The position numbers were made by a program, and so were the translations under genes. Under the pieces are notes generated by a model. That model did no database searches and was not told the DNA's origin. It was given only the letters and a program-made list of their open reading frames with translations. DNA of 64,000 bases from contig NZ_CP048659.1 in assembly GCF_015218165.1 (NCBI RefSeq), positions 248,001 through 312,000 on the forward strand. The letters are read 5' to 3'. Numbering within the stretch: the first letter of the stretch is position 1; every line of letters starts with the position of its first letter. This document shows, in pieces, positions 50,854 to 62,201 of this stretch. The DNA is from Acinetobacter piscicola. GTDB lineage: Bacteria > Pseudomonadota > Gammaproteobacteria > Pseudomonadales > Moraxellaceae.

Positions 50854-51396
50854 TTGCCAAGCAAAGAGTTTGAAACCCTACCAAATATTTATTTGGTAGG
50901 GCCAATGGGAGCAGGAAAAACAACTGTTGGTCGACATTTAGCAGATTTGTTAGGACGTGAATTTCTAGACAGTGATCATGAAATTGAGCGTAAAACAGGT
51001 GCAACCATTCCTTGGATTTTTGAAAAGGAAGGGGAGACGGGATTTCGTTCTCGTGAGTCAGTGGTAATTAACGAGTTAACGACCAAAAAGAATTTAGTTC
51101 TTGCTACAGGTGGTGGTGCAGTCACACAAGCGGTGAATCGAGAATATTTAAAACATCGTGGTATCGTCATTTATTTATATACGCCTGTAGAACTTCAATT
51201 ACAACGAACCTACCGTGATAAAAATCGTCCTTTATTGCAAGTGGAAAATCCAGAGCAAAAATTAAGAGACCTGTTAAATGTTCGTGATCCTTTATATCGA
51301 GAGGTCGCACATTATATTATTGAGACCAATCAAGGTGCTGCGCGAGATTTAGCACAACGTATTTTACAATTGATTATTTCTAAAGATATTATTTAA
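50854..51396 (+). CDS. aroK: Shikimate kinase
   Basis: Phosphorylates shikimate to shikimate-3-phosphate using ATP. The product is 180 residues with Walker A GPMGAGKTTVG, the shikimate-binding DSDHEIE and GFRSRES, the Gly-rich ATGGGAV and the lid region around YRDKNRPLL. The start is TTG, with AGGTGA just upstream; no better ATG exists. It sits in the conserved pilQ-aroK-aroB order. Confidence 0.95.
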   Translation: MPSKEFETLPNIYLVGPMGAGKTTVGRHLADLLGREFLDSDHEIERKTGATIPWIFEKEGETGFRSRESVVINELTTKKNLVLATGGGAVTQAVNREYLKHRGIVIYLYTPVELQLQRTYRDKNRPLLQVENPEQKLRDLLNVRDPLYREVAHYIIETNQGAARDLAQRILQLIISKDII

Positions 51397-51421
51397 TCTT
51401 GGTTGTTAGGCATAGGTATTC

Positions 51422-52501
51422 ATGCAAACTTTACATGTTGAACTTGGTGATCGTCGTTATCCAATTTTTATTGGTAGTCATTTAAACCCGCAAGAATTAC
51501 TCGAACCTTATATTCAGGGGCAGCAAGTGATGATTGTGACAAATACAACTGTACAAGCTTTATATCTAGAATATTATGTTGAAGCGATTAAGAAATTAGG
51601 AAAAAAAGTTGCCACATGCGTGTTGCCTGATGGTGAGAAATATAAAAATATTGAACATTTGAATTTAATTTTTGATGCTTTATTGGAAAATGGTTTTAAC
51701 CGTGATGCAACGGTATTAGCACTGGGCGGTGGTGTGATTGGAGATATGGCTGGTTTTGCTTCAGCATGTTTTCAACGAGGTGTTTATTTCATTCAGGTTC
51801 CGACAACTTTGTTGTCGCAAGTTGATTCAAGTGTGGGTGGTAAAACAGGAATTAATCATCCACTCGGCAAGAACATGATTGGTGCATTTCAGCAACCCCA
51901 GGTGGTTTTAGCCGATATGGCACAGCTGAGTACCTTGCCACCGCGTGAGTTATCAGCAGGTTTGGCTGAAGTGATCAAATATGCTTTGTTGGGCGATGCA
52001 GAATTTTTAACATGGCTTGAGCAGAATATCGAGGGTTTGCTGAAACAAGATGCTGAATTATTAGCAGAAGCAGTTTATCGTTCATGTGCGCATAAAGCAC
52101 GTATTGTGGCTAATGATGAAAAAGAACAAGGTGAACGTGCATTGCTCAATTTAGGGCATACCTTTGGGCATGCAATTGAATCCTATCTTGGTTATGGTGA
52201 ATGGTTGCATGGCGAAGCTGTGGCAACAGGTATGGTCATGGCGGCTGATCTATCTCAGCGGATGGGGTGGATCAGTGCTGATGATTTAGAACGTACAAAA
52301 AAAATCATACAACGTGCCAAATTACCTATAGTATGTCCTAAAATTCCACTTGAGGAGTTTTTGGCATATATGTCACACGACAAAAAAGTGTTAAATGGTC
52401 AATTGCGTTTGGTGCTCATGAAGCAACTTGGGCAAGCAGTAATTACCAAAGATTTTGATGTAGAGTTGATGAAACAGGCAATTCTCGCTAACCAAGCATA
52501 A
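51422..52501 (+). CDS. aroB: 3-dehydroquinate synthase
   Basis: This enzyme converts DAHP to 3-dehydroquinate using NAD and a divalent metal. It is 359 residues with NAD-binding DGEKYKN and [16 protein letters not shown], the substrate site [21 protein letters not shown], and metal ligands in [22 protein letters not shown] and [10 protein letters not shown]. Length is standard. It follows aroK by 25 bases. Confidence 0.96.
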   Translation: MQTLHVELGDRRYPIFIGSHLNPQELLEPYIQGQQVMIVTNTTVQALYLEYYVEAIKKLGKKVATCVLPDGEKYKNIEHLNLIFDALLENGFNRDATVLALGGGVIGDMAGFASACFQRGVYFIQVPTTLLSQVDSSVGGKTGINHPLGKNMIGAFQQPQVVLADMAQLSTLPPRELSAGLAEVIKYALLGDAEFLTWLEQNIEGLLKQDAELLAEAVYRSCAHKARIVANDEKEQGERALLNLGHTFGHAIESYLGYGEWLHGEAVATGMVMAADLSQRMGWISADDLERTKKIIQRAKLPIVCPKIPLEEFLAYMSHDKKVLNGQLRLVLMKQLGQAVITKDFDVELMKQAILANQA

Positions 52502-52514
52502 TAAGGTTCAGGCA

Positions 52515-53384
52515 ATGGCAGCAATTCGTTTAAATTGGCAGAATATTCAACACTATATTTGGTTAATAATGGGATTGCTGTGCTTTGTTGCTGCACTGAT
52601 TTTTTGGGCCATGACGGATACCAAAGAGTTGGTTGAAGTCAGTAATCCAATTGAGGAAACTCAAGTTCAAATCCAACCTGAGAAAGTTGCTGCAACGACC
52701 CATCTTGGTGCATTAATGGATGAAGTCCGCCCACTTGAAATGACCACGCGAGTGGTTGCTTCAGGTAATCATGAGCCTGAGTTTCGTGGGACTAAATTTT
52801 TTGAGGAAAATAAGAAAAATTATATTATTGAATTGTTTAAATCATCGAATGAAGATGTGATTCGTGGTTTTTTATTGAAGCAAGCAGACCGTAAAAATTT
52901 GATTTATTTTCGTTTAAGTGCTGAAGATCAAGCTGAACAATATGTCATGGCATATGGTGTTTATAAAAATGATGATCAAGCCAAAGCAGCATTACAACAA
53001 CTAACCACATTAAAATTACCAAATACGATTCAACCGCAAGTAGTTGGTTTGGAGCAATATGCAAGTTTGGTCAATGATTTAGGTTCAGAGGAAATGTTGG
53101 GTGGAAATAAACTTTATAATATCAACTTAAGACCTGCTGCATTGCCTATTATTGATGAGTCTTTGTTGGCACAGCCTAAGCCTGTTGCGCCATCTTCTTC
53201 TAGTACAACCAAAACAGTCGCACCTACAACTTCGACACCCTCTACAGCTCCAGTAAATAAAGATCCAGCAGCTACAGAGCAAAAGCGGCCAATGACAACC
53301 ACAACGCCTACAACGAATACAACAACTGCACCAACAATAGAACGAAAACCAACTACGCAGGAAATTAGTGACCCATTTAACTGA
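52515..53384 (+). CDS. Membrane protein with SPOR-like domain (DamX-like position)
   Basis: The product is 289 residues: a short N-terminus, one transmembrane helix (about 13-32), and a domain with NYIIELFKSSNEDVIRGFLL and YVMAYGVYKNDDQAKAALQQ, which fits a SPOR peptidoglycan-binding fold. A Thr/Pro/Ser-rich tail of about 70 residues ends the protein. The arrangement aroK-aroB-damX is known in enterics, so this is probably the positional analogue of DamX, a cell-division protein that binds denuded septal glycan. Confidence 0.65.
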   Translation: MAAIRLNWQNIQHYIWLIMGLLCFVAALIFWAMTDTKELVEVSNPIEETQVQIQPEKVAATTHLGALMDEVRPLEMTTRVVASGNHEPEFRGTKFFEENKKNYIIELFKSSNEDVIRGFLLKQADRKNLIYFRLSAEDQAEQYVMAYGVYKNDDQAKAALQQLTTLKLPNTIQPQVVGLEQYASLVNDLGSEEMLGGNKLYNINLRPAALPIIDESLLAQPKPVAPSSSSTTKTVAPTTSTPSTAPVNKDPAATEQKRPMTTTTPTTNTTTAPTIERKPTTQEISDPFN

Positions 53385-53426
53385 ATGGTACTAAAATAGA
53401 GCGAATTTGGGGCTAAATAAAAGCAT

Positions 53427-53445
53427 TTGCACAAGAATAGTGCAA
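53427..53445 (+). other. Short hairpin after SPOR-like gene
   Basis: TTGCAC/GTGCAA around AAGAATA. No T-run follows, so it is at best a weak terminator. Confidence 0.3.
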
Positions 53446-53532
53446 TGATGTATAAAAGAAATAAAGAATAAATACTGAAAAGAAGCTTTATTTTTATTAG
53501 ATTTGCATTAAATGGTGAATAAAAATAGGTTT

Positions 53533-53548
53533 TGGCATATTTATTGCT
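53533..53548 (+). promoter_or_regulatory. Candidate sigma-54 promoter of gltBD
   Basis: TGGCATATTTATTGCT has the GG and GC doublets separated by exactly ten bases, as in the sigma-54 -24/-12 promoter (TGGCACG-N4-TTGCA). Transcription would start near 53559, leaving a leader of about 240 nt before gltB. Nitrogen control of gltBD by sigma-54 would be sensible. Confidence 0.55.
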
Positions 53549-53697
53549 TTATTGGTGCATTGATTGATGAAGTTGTCCCTATTTTGGCGCAAACTGATTA
53601 AATCAATTGATGCTTGAAACCAGTTGGATTGCTTTAAATAAGTGCAGAGTGAACAAGTAAAAACTATTTGCAATTTAATTCAAAACGAACTGGAGTA

Positions 53698-53797
53698 GTG
53701 AGAACCGAAAGTGTATTACTAATGATTAGTCAATACTCTCACTGGTTTTATATATTAGATTTTTGCCCTTATGGGCCTTTGTTAAAAGAAGGGTACG
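53698..53797 (+). promoter_or_regulatory. Structured leader of gltB
   Basis: A long hairpin pairs GTGAGA (53698-53703) with TCTCAC (53737-53742), GTATT with AATAC, and ACTAAT with ATTAGT. A second one, GCCC/GGGC at 53765-53776, follows. The CCCTT of its first arm could pair instead with AAGGG at 53789-53793, which is the gltB ribosome site, so the two folds exclude each other. The rest of the 53385-53799 gap shows no gene. Confidence 0.45.
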
Positions 53798-53799
53798 CT

Positions 53800-56700
53800 A
53801 TGCACATGCCATCGCCTAATACTGTAGCTCCCGCTCAAGGTTTATACCAACCGGATGAGTTTAAAGATAACTGTGGTTTCGGTTTGATCGCCCATATGCA
53901 GGGTGATGCAAGTCATGACCTCGTCAAGACCGCAATTCATAGTTTAAGTTGTATGACGCATCGTGGTGGTATTGCTGCAGATGGTAAGACCGGTGATGGT
54001 TGTGGCTTACTCTTAGCGATGCCAAAAGCATTCTTTCGTGAAGAAGCAAAAAAAATCAGTGATATTACCCTGAGTGAAATTTTTGCGGTCGGAACCGTCT
54101 TTTTAAATTTAGATCCTGCTTTAGCAGCACATGCAAAACAAGTACTGACCAAAGAAATCGAAGAAGAAGGTTGTCGTGTGATTGGTTGGCGTGTCGTTCC
54201 AACCAATAATGATGCACTTGGTTCGATCGCAATGCAGTCTTTACCTGCATTTGAACAAATTTTTGTCAATTGCCCAATGGGTGTGACTGAAGCGGAATTT
54301 AACCGTAAGTTATTTATGGCACGTCGTCGTGCTGAACAAAAAATCACGAATGATCCATATTTTTATGTCACTACATTATGTTCAACTGTGATCAGTTATA
54401 AAGGGTTAATGATGCCTGCTTATATTGCAGACTTCTATACTGACCTTGCAGATGAGCGTTTAGATTCGCATATCGTAGTGTTTCACCAACGCTTCTCTAC
54501 CAATACATTGCCACGTTGGCCATTGGCACAGCCATTCCGTTATTTGGCACACAACGGTGAAATCAACACCATTACTGCAAACCGCAATTGGGCTGCAGCA
54601 CGTACCCCGAAATTCGAAAATCCATTATTACCAGGCTTAACTGATTTAAATCCGATTGTAAACCGTACAGGTTCGGATTCTTCAAGTATGGATAATATGC
54701 TTGAGATCTTGGTCGGTGGTGGTATGGACTTGTTCCGTGCATTACGTATGTTAGTCCCACCAGCTTGGCAAAACGTGGAAACTCTAGATGCTGACTTACG
54801 CGCATTCTATGAGTTTAACTCTAAGCATATGGAAGCTTGGGATGGTCCTGCAGGTCTGGTTATTCAAGACGGTCGTCATGCAATTTGTATGCTTGATCGT
54901 AATGGTTTACGACCAGCACGTTGGGTGATTACTAAAAATGGCTATATCACACTTGCATCAGAAATTGGGGTTTGGGGTTATGAACCTGAAGATGTAGTGT
55001 CTAAAGGTCGTGTGGGACCAGGTCAAATTTTAGTTGTTGATACTTTTACAGGTAAAATGCTTGATACTAAAGATGTCAGCAACCACCTGAAAAAAATGCG
55101 TCCATACCGTGAATGGTTACGTGAAAATTCAGTACGTGTACAAGGTAGCCCTGAGCTTGAAGAGTATTTATGTGACCAAGGTTTGAAAGGCGATGCTTTA
55201 AAATCGGCACAAAAAATGTTTATGGTGACCTTTGAAGAACGTGATCAATTGCTTCGCCCAATCGCTGAAAGTGGTCAAGAGGCTGTTGGCTCGATGGGTG
55301 ATGATACACCAATGGCTGTATTGTCACGTCAAGTTCGCCATGTGACAGATTATTTCCGTCAACAGTTTGCCCAAGTGACCAATCCACCAATTGATCCGTT
55401 ACGTGAATCAATTGTCATGTCACTCGAAACTTGTTTAGGTCGTGAACAAAATGTCTTTGAACAAGGTCCTGAGCATGCAGACCGTTTGATTATTTCAAGC
55501 CCTGTATTATCTAATTCAAAAATGCACCAAATTCGTACCCTTGGTCGTAAGGGATATGAAATTGCAGACATCGATTTGAACTATGCTGAAAACGAAGGTT
55601 TGGAAGCAGCAATTACGCGTATTTGTAGCGAGGCAGCTCAGGCGATTCGTGATGGCAAAACATTATTGGTGATTTCGGACAAAAAAATCCGTGAAGGTTT
55701 CTTGCCTGCCAATGCTGCGATGGTGACAGGTGCGATTCATCATTATTTAATTGAAGTGGGTTTACGTACCGATGCCAACATTATTGTTGAAACTGCTTTA
55801 GCACGTGATGCACATCAGTTTGCGGTAATCCTTGGTTTTGGTGCGACTGCGATTTATCCATACTTAGCGTATGACGTGATCAATGACTTGATCGCAAAAG
55901 GTGAGTTATTGGGCGATCCAATCCATGCACAAGCCAACTTCCGTAAAGGCATTGAAAAAGGCTTATTGAAAGTTCTTTCGAAAATGGGGATTTCGACTGT
56001 TGCCTCTTACCGTGGTGGTCAGTTGTTTGAAGCCGTTGGTTTATCTGAAGAAGTGGTTAATAAATGCTTCACAGGTGTGCCAAGCCGTATCAAAGGTGCA
56101 ACTTTTGTTGACCTTGAAAATGATTTGAAAAAATTGGCAGAGACAGCGTGGAAATCACGTAAACCAATCGAGCAGGGTGGTTTGTTGAAATTCGTCTTCG
56201 ACAAGGAATACCATGCCTTTAATCCTGACGTAATCAATGCCTTACATAAATCAGTGCGTTCAGGCAATTATGCTGACTTTAAAGAATATGCAGAGCTTGT
56301 AAATACACGTCCAATTGCAACCATTCGTGATTTATTAAAACTCAAAACTGATAACTCCATTCCATTGGAAGCGGTTGAGTCGGTTGAAGAAATTCTGCCA
56401 CGTTTTGACTCAGCAGGCATGTCATTGGGTGCATTGTCTCCTGAAGCACATGAAGCGATTGCAATTGCCATGAACACCATTGGTGGTCGTTCAAACTCAG
56501 GTGAGGGCGGTGAAGATCCTGCACGTTATGGCACAATTCGTAACTCGAAAATCAAACAAATTGCATCAGGTCGTTTTGGTGTAACGCCTGCCTATTTAAC
56601 GTCTGCTGAAGTTTTACAGATTAAAGTTGCGCAAGGTGCAAAACCGGGTGAAGGTGGTCAGTTACCGGGTGGTAAAGTAAATGGCTTAATTGCACGTTTA

Positions 56701-58281
56701 CGTTATTCTGTACCAGGTGTAACGCTTATTTCTCCACCACCACACCATGATATTTATTCAATTGAAGATTTATCGCAATTGATCTTCGACTTAAAACAGG
56801 TCAATCCTCAAGCGATGGTATCGGTGAAATTGGTATCTGAGCCAGGTGTCGGTACGATTGCCGCAGGTGTTGCCAAAGCTTATGCCGATTTTATTACCAT
56901 TTCAGGTTATGACGGTGGTACAGCAGCATCTCCACTTTCTTCGATTCACCATGCAGGTTCGCCATGGGAATTGGGTCTTTCTGAAGCTCACCAAGCGCTT
57001 CGCGTAAATGATCTCCGTGGTAAAGTGCGTGTACAAACCGATGGCGGTCTGAAAACAGGTTTAGACGTGGTTAAAGCAGCCATTCTCGGTGCTGAAAGCT
57101 TTGGCTTTGGTTCTACGCCAATGATTGCTTTGGGTTGTAAATATCTTCGTATTTGCCATTTAAATAACTGTGCAACAGGTGTTGCAACTCAACAAGATCA
57201 TTTACGTCAGGAACACTACATTGGTGAACCTGAAATGTTGATTAACTTCTTCCACTTCATTGCCGAAGAAACACGTGAATGGTTGGCAGCACTTGGTGTT
57301 GCAAGTTTAAAAGACTTGATTGGTCGTACTGATTTACTTGAAATGTTACCAGGTGAAACTGAAAAACATGCCAACCTTGACTTAAGTGCTTTGTTAGAAT
57401 CGCATCCTGCTGCCGAAGGTAAAGCGCAATATTGTCAAGTTCAAGGCAATGCACCATTTGATAAAGGTGTTCTTGCAGAGAAAATGGTGGCAGAAATGCT
57501 GCCTGCGATTGAAGCAGGTACAGGCGGTGAATATCACTTTACTATCGGTAACTGTGATCGTTCAATCGGTGCGCGTATTTCAGGTGAAATTGCGAAGCGT
57601 TATGGTAACTTAAGCATGGAAAACCATCCTGTTAAAGTGAATTTGACGGGTACAGCAGGTCAGTCTTTGGGTGTGTGGAACGCAGGTGGTTTGCATATCA
57701 GCCTTGAAGGCGATGCGAATGACTATGTGGGTAAAGGCATGGCGGGTGGTCGTGTCTCAATTTTCCCACCAAAAGGCTCACCTTTCCAAACTCAAGAAAC
57801 CGCGATTATTGGTAATACTTGTCTTTATGGTGCAACAGGCGGTAAGTTGTTTGCAGCAGGTACAGCAGGTGAACGTTTTGCGGTACGTAACTCTGGTGCG
57901 TTTGCAGTAATTGAAGGTGCAGGCGACCATTGTTGTGAATACATGACAGGCGGGATCGTGACAGTACTGGGCAAAGTTGGACACAACTTTGGTGCAGGGA
58001 TGACAGGTGGTTTTGCTTATGTACTTGACTTAGATAATGACTTTGTTGATTACTATAACCATGAACTCATCGAATTGAACCGTATTTCTACAGAAGCGAT
58101 GGAAGAACATCAAGAATTCTTACTTCGTATTTTGGATGAACATATTGCTGAAACAGGTAGTGCTTGGGCGTATAAAATTCGTAATGAGTTTGATTTTTAC
58201 AGTCGTAAATTCTGGTTGGTTAAACCAAAGGCTGCAAATTTACAGACCTTATTAAAAACAACCAAAGCTGATCCACAATAA
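53800..58281 (+). CDS. gltB: Glutamate synthase, large subunit
   Basis: With GltD and NADPH this makes two glutamates from 2-oxoglutarate and glutamine. It is about 1494 residues. A 24-residue propeptide precedes the catalytic Cys25 ([10 protein letters not shown]) of the glutaminase domain; the central and FMN synthase domains follow ([30 protein letters not shown]), the 3Fe-4S ligands lie in [15 protein letters not shown], and the C-terminal GxGxG beta-helix ends the protein. ATG 53800 has GAAGGG upstream; a longer frame back to 53668 is a shadow of the leader. Length is normal. Confidence 0.96.
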   Translation: MHMPSPNTVAPAQGLYQPDEFKDNCGFGLIAHMQGDASHDLVKTAIHSLSCMTHRGGIAADGKTGDGCGLLLAMPKAFFREEAKKISDITLSEIFAVGTVFLNLDPALAAHAKQVLTKEIEEEGCRVIGWRVVPTNNDALGSIAMQSLPAFEQIFVNCPMGVTEAEFNRKLFMARRRAEQKITNDPYFYVTTLCSTVISYKGLMMPAYIADFYTDLADERLDSHIVVFHQRFSTNTLPRWPLAQPFRYLAHNGEINTITANRNWAAARTPKFENPLLPGLTDLNPIVNRTGSDSSSMDNMLEILVGGGMDLFRALRMLVPPAWQNVETLDADLRAFYEFNSKHMEAWDGPAGLVIQDGRHAICMLDRNGLRPARWVITKNGYITLASEIGVWGYEPEDVVSKGRVGPGQILVVDTFTGKMLDTKDVSNHLKKMRPYREWLRENSVRVQGSPELEEYLCDQGLKGDALKSAQKMFMVTFEERDQLLRPIAESGQEAVGSMGDDTPMAVLSRQVRHVTDYFRQQFAQVTNPPIDPLRESIVMSLETCLGREQNVFEQGPEHADRLIISSPVLSNSKMHQIRTLGRKGYEIADIDLNYAENEGLEAAITRICSEAAQAIRDGKTLLVISDKKIREGFLPANAAMVTGAIHHYLIEVGLRTDANIIVETALARDAHQFAVILGFGATAIYPYLAYDVINDLIAKGELLGDPIHAQANFRKGIEKGLLKVLSKMGISTVASYRGGQLFEAVGLSEEVVNKCFTGVPSRIKGATFVDLENDLKKLAETAWKSRKPIEQGGLLKFVFDKEYHAFNPDVINALHKSVRSGNYADFKEYAELVNTRPIATIRDLLKLKTDNSIPLEAVESVEEILPRFDSAGMSLGALSPEAHEAIAIAMNTIGGRSNSGEGGEDPARYGTIRNSKIKQIASGRFGVTPAYLTSAEVLQIKVAQGAKPGEGGQLPGGKVNGLIARLRYSVPGVTLISPPPHHDIYSIEDLSQLIFDLKQVNPQAMVSVKLVSEPGVGTIAAGVAKAYADFITISGYDGGTAASPLSSIHHAGSPWELGLSEAHQALRVNDLRGKVRVQTDGGLKTGLDVVKAAILGAESFGFGSTPMIALGCKYLRICHLNNCATGVATQQDHLRQEHYIGEPEMLINFFHFIAEETREWLAALGVASLKDLIGRTDLLEMLPGETEKHANLDLSALLESHPAAEGKAQYCQVQGNAPFDKGVLAEKMVAEMLPAIEAGTGGEYHFTIGNCDRSIGARISGEIAKRYGNLSMENHPVKVNLTGTAGQSLGVWNAGGLHISLEGDANDYVGKGMAGGRVSIFPPKGSPFQTQETAIIGNTCLYGATGGKLFAAGTAGERFAVRNSGAFAVIEGAGDHCCEYMTGGIVTVLGKVGHNFGAGMTGGFAYVLDLDNDFVDYYNHELIELNRISTEAMEEHQEFLLRILDEHIAETGSAWAYKIRNEFDFYSRKFWLVKPKAANLQTLLKTTKADPQ

Positions 58282-58296
58282 TTCTACTACTGCTGA

Positions 58297-59775
<1,479 letters not shown>

Positions 59776-59811
59776 TTGGATGATACGTCTAAAATTCAAA
59801 GACCCATTTCC

Positions 59812-59841
59812 AAAGCCCGCAGTCATGCGGGTTTTGTTTTT
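59812..59841 (+). terminator. Terminator after gltD
   Basis: CCCGCA/TGCGGG stem with a GTCA loop and a T-rich tail TTTTGTTTTT. Confidence 0.9.
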
Positions 59842-60068
59842 ATGATGAAATACAGGGTAAAATGTAAAAAAATATATGTGATTTATTTTTTATTATTCAT
59901 TTTATATTCAATGGTTTATGATTTTATTTATAACCAGTGTTCTGCGGTTAAATTGGCTGAAATGACTCAATTAACGTTTATGCCAATTGTGTGATCATTT
60001 TGGCAATATACAATTTTGAATGATCTGTCAGTATAGATTTAAATTCCAACAAATGTAGGATTATCCCG

Positions 60069-60959
60069 ATGACAGTTGCACAAGTGGCGAAAGAAAAATC
60101 ATATTTAAACCGCCCAAAAGCGATTGGGATTAAAGTACGTAAACCTAGCTTTAATCCGAAAAATATTCGCAGACATTTTTTTGCGAATTCTCCAGTCATG
60201 TCACATTTATTGACAGCATTGTCTTCAACATTTCCAATTGGTGAACAATTCTTTGTTCATAGCGTGCGGAATGTGCGTGACAAAATCACGGATGAAAAAT
60301 TACAAGCACAGATTGCGGCGTTTATTGGTCAAGAGGCGATGCATTCTAAAGCCCATGCTGATTTTAATGATGCTTGGCGTCGTGATGACTATAACTTAGA
60401 TAGTTTTCAAGCTTGGTTAGGTCGTCGTGATGCTTTTATTAAGAGCGTGCATCCAAAGTTACAACTTGCGGTAACGGCTGCTTTTGAACATTTTACGGCA
60501 CTCTTGGGGGGCTATATTTTACGTCATCCTGAAGTGCTGCAAACCTTAGATGACGATGCAATTAAACTGTGGGTATGGCATGCAATTGAGGAAATTGAAC
60601 ATCGTGCAGTGGCTTTTGATGTGTATCAAGCGATTTACCATGATGATCAAGTACGTCGCCGTGTAATGCGCAATGTCACGACAGGTTTTGCAAGTTTGAC
60701 GTTTTATTCTGCAACGCGTTTATTTATGCAAGATTGGAAGAAAAGCTTACCTAAAGTGCCACAAAATATTTTTGGTGTATATATGATTTCCAAAATGTTG
60801 ATTTCATTAATTCCTGAATATTTGTCATATTACAAAGCAGATTTTCATCCTGATGAAATTGATTATTCAAAAATCGTGGCGTATTGGAAAGAAAAGTTAG
60901 CAGATGATTATGGCATGGAAAGCTTCCAAGAAGATGCTCATCCAGCTTTATATAGTTAA
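60069..60959 (+). CDS. PF10118-type putative metal-dependent hydrolase
   Basis: The product is 296 residues, all helical. Repeated acidic/His pairs (FIGQEAMHSKAH, AFEHFTA, AIEEIEHRAVAF) form a ferritin-like di-metal signature, as in the PF10118 proteins called predicted metal-dependent hydrolases; the biochemistry of the family is unknown. Acinetobacter often carries several copies. The preceding 227 bases after the gltD terminator hold nothing clear. No partner gene is adjacent. Confidence 0.8.
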   Translation: MTVAQVAKEKSYLNRPKAIGIKVRKPSFNPKNIRRHFFANSPVMSHLLTALSSTFPIGEQFFVHSVRNVRDKITDEKLQAQIAAFIGQEAMHSKAHADFNDAWRRDDYNLDSFQAWLGRRDAFIKSVHPKLQLAVTAAFEHFTALLGGYILRHPEVLQTLDDDAIKLWVWHAIEEIEHRAVAFDVYQAIYHDDQVRRRVMRNVTTGFASLTFYSATRLFMQDWKKSLPKVPQNIFGVYMISKMLISLIPEYLSYYKADFHPDEIDYSKIVAYWKEKLADDYGMESFQEDAHPALYS

Positions 60960-60972
60960 TGCTTTGATATAA

Positions 60973-61000
60973 AAAAGCCAATGTCGATCATTGGCTTTTG
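60973..61000. terminator. Bidirectional terminator
   Basis: AAAAGCCAATG/CATTGGCTTTT stem with a TCGAT loop, between the converging PF10118 gene and mnhG. Confidence 0.88.
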
Positions 61001-61002
61001 AG

Positions 61003-61395
61003 TTAAATTTCATCATCAAACTGTTTAAGTTTACGTTGACGCTGCCAAGGTAAAGGGCGGTCAAGAGCTTCGGGTACATCACCTGAGGTGGAGCGTAAAC
61101 GTAGGTGAATCGCGGCCTGTGCAATTAAATTTGCAGATACAGGTGCTGTGATAAATGCAAATAAAGTGATGAGCAATTCTGCAAATCCAAAACGACCTTG
61201 AAAAGCTGCATAGATCATCGCAGCCAATAAAAAGCTTCCTAAACCCAAAGTACTCGATTTAGTTGGTGCATGCAGGCGCATAAATAAATCGGGCAGTTTC
61301 ACCATCCCAATGCCACCGACTAGCAGGAAGAATGCACCTACAATTAGGAAGAATGAAACAATAATTTCCATGATCAGTTGCATATTGATTTCCAT
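61003..61395 (-). CDS. mnhG: Monovalent cation/H+ antiporter subunit G
   Basis: The product is 130 residues with three helices and the PhaG/MnhG signature GGIGMVKLPDLFMRLHAPTKSSTLG in parts. With subunits D, E and F this forms part of a Mrp/Mnh/Pha-type Na+ or K+/H+ antiporter in the inner membrane. AGGAG lies 6 bases before the ATG. Last gene of the visible operon; the basic tail (QRQRKLKQFDDEI) is typical. Confidence 0.93.
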   Translation of the reverse strand: MEINMQLIMEIIVSFFLIVGAFFLLVGGIGMVKLPDLFMRLHAPTKSSTLGLGSFLLAAMIYAAFQGRFGFAELLITLFAFITAPVSANLIAQAAIHLRLRSTSGDVPEALDRPLPWQRQRKLKQFDDEI

Positions 61396-61404
61396 TTTTT
61401 GCTC

Positions 61405-61680
61405 CTAATCGATCACATGACCAGTGGTGAAGTAACGTGCTAATGCTGCAGTTGAAACAAAACCAAGCATTGCAACCAATAATGCCCCTTCAAATAAATT
61501 GGTGCTTGCCCAATAGATGCCAAGCAAGACCACCAGACAAGTGGCATTTAAAAATAAGGTATCAAGCGCCAATAAACGGTCAACGATCGAAGGTCCGATG
61601 ATTAAACGATAGAGGCAAAATAGCATTGAGATAGCCAATGCCAATAAGCAAATTCCTAAAGCATAAGGCAAAATGATCAT
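61405..61680 (-). CDS. mnhF: Monovalent cation/H+ antiporter subunit F
   Basis: The product is 91 residues with three helices and the family stretch YRLIIGPSIVDRLLALDTLFLN in parts. The start overlaps the mnhE stop (ATGA). GGAG precedes it by 7 bases. Part of the same antiporter operon. Confidence 0.93.
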   Translation of the reverse strand: MIILPYALGICLLALAISMLFCLYRLIIGPSIVDRLLALDTLFLNATCLVVLLGIYWASTNLFEGALLVAMLGFVSTAALARYFTTGHVID

Positions 61681-62201
61681 GCATCATCTCCTTGTGTTGC
61701 ATTAAAAATGGCAATCAGAGGGGCTTCATAACGAGCTTTAATGTCTTGAATTTCCGCTTCAGGATCATCTGAACTCAACGAATGTACCAATATATCACCA
61801 CGTTCTTGGTCGATCCCTGCTGTGACAGTGCCTGGGGTGGTGGTAATAATCATGGCCAGTAAGGTATTGACATGTTCATGATCAGTTTCTAAAGGCACCC
61901 GATACCATTTGGGATGTAAATTTTTTGTTGGACCAAGTACTTGTTTAGCAACACGGATATTAGAAATAATAATATCCCACAGTACGACAAAAAATAGTTT
62001 AGCTGCCAAAGTCCAGTGAATATTAGGTGTGCGTACAACAAAAGGTTGAAGCAGTTTAGGAATGATGATCCCTAAAATTAAAGCGCAAAAAATATCAAAT
62101 AACTCAAAGCTATGTCCCAGCATGAGCCAACTTAAAGCCACGATTATTGAGATAAAAGGATGAGGAAAATAACGGTCAAGGAATGAAACTTTATTGTCCA
62201 T
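61677..62201 (-). CDS. mnhE: Monovalent cation/H+ antiporter subunit E
   Basis: The product is 174 residues: two to three helices at the N-terminus, and the MnhE signature RVPLETDHEHVNTLLAMIITTTPGTV in parts with the family SLSSDD end. It starts directly at the mnhD stop, with GGAGG 8 bases before. Confidence 0.93.
   Translation of the reverse strand: MDNKVSFLDRYFPHPFISIIVALSWLMLGHSFELFDIFCALILGIIIPKLLQPFVVRTPNIHWTLAAKLFFVVLWDIIISNIRVAKQVLGPTKNLHPKWYRVPLETDHEHVNTLLAMIITTTPGTVTAGIDQERGDILVHSLSSDDPEAEIQDIKARYEAPLIAIFNATQGDDA

Noticed and set aside
53668-53799. In-frame N-terminal extension of gltB
   Set aside because: It covers the structured leader; ATG 53800 has a ribosome site and gives the normal propeptide length before the catalytic Cys.
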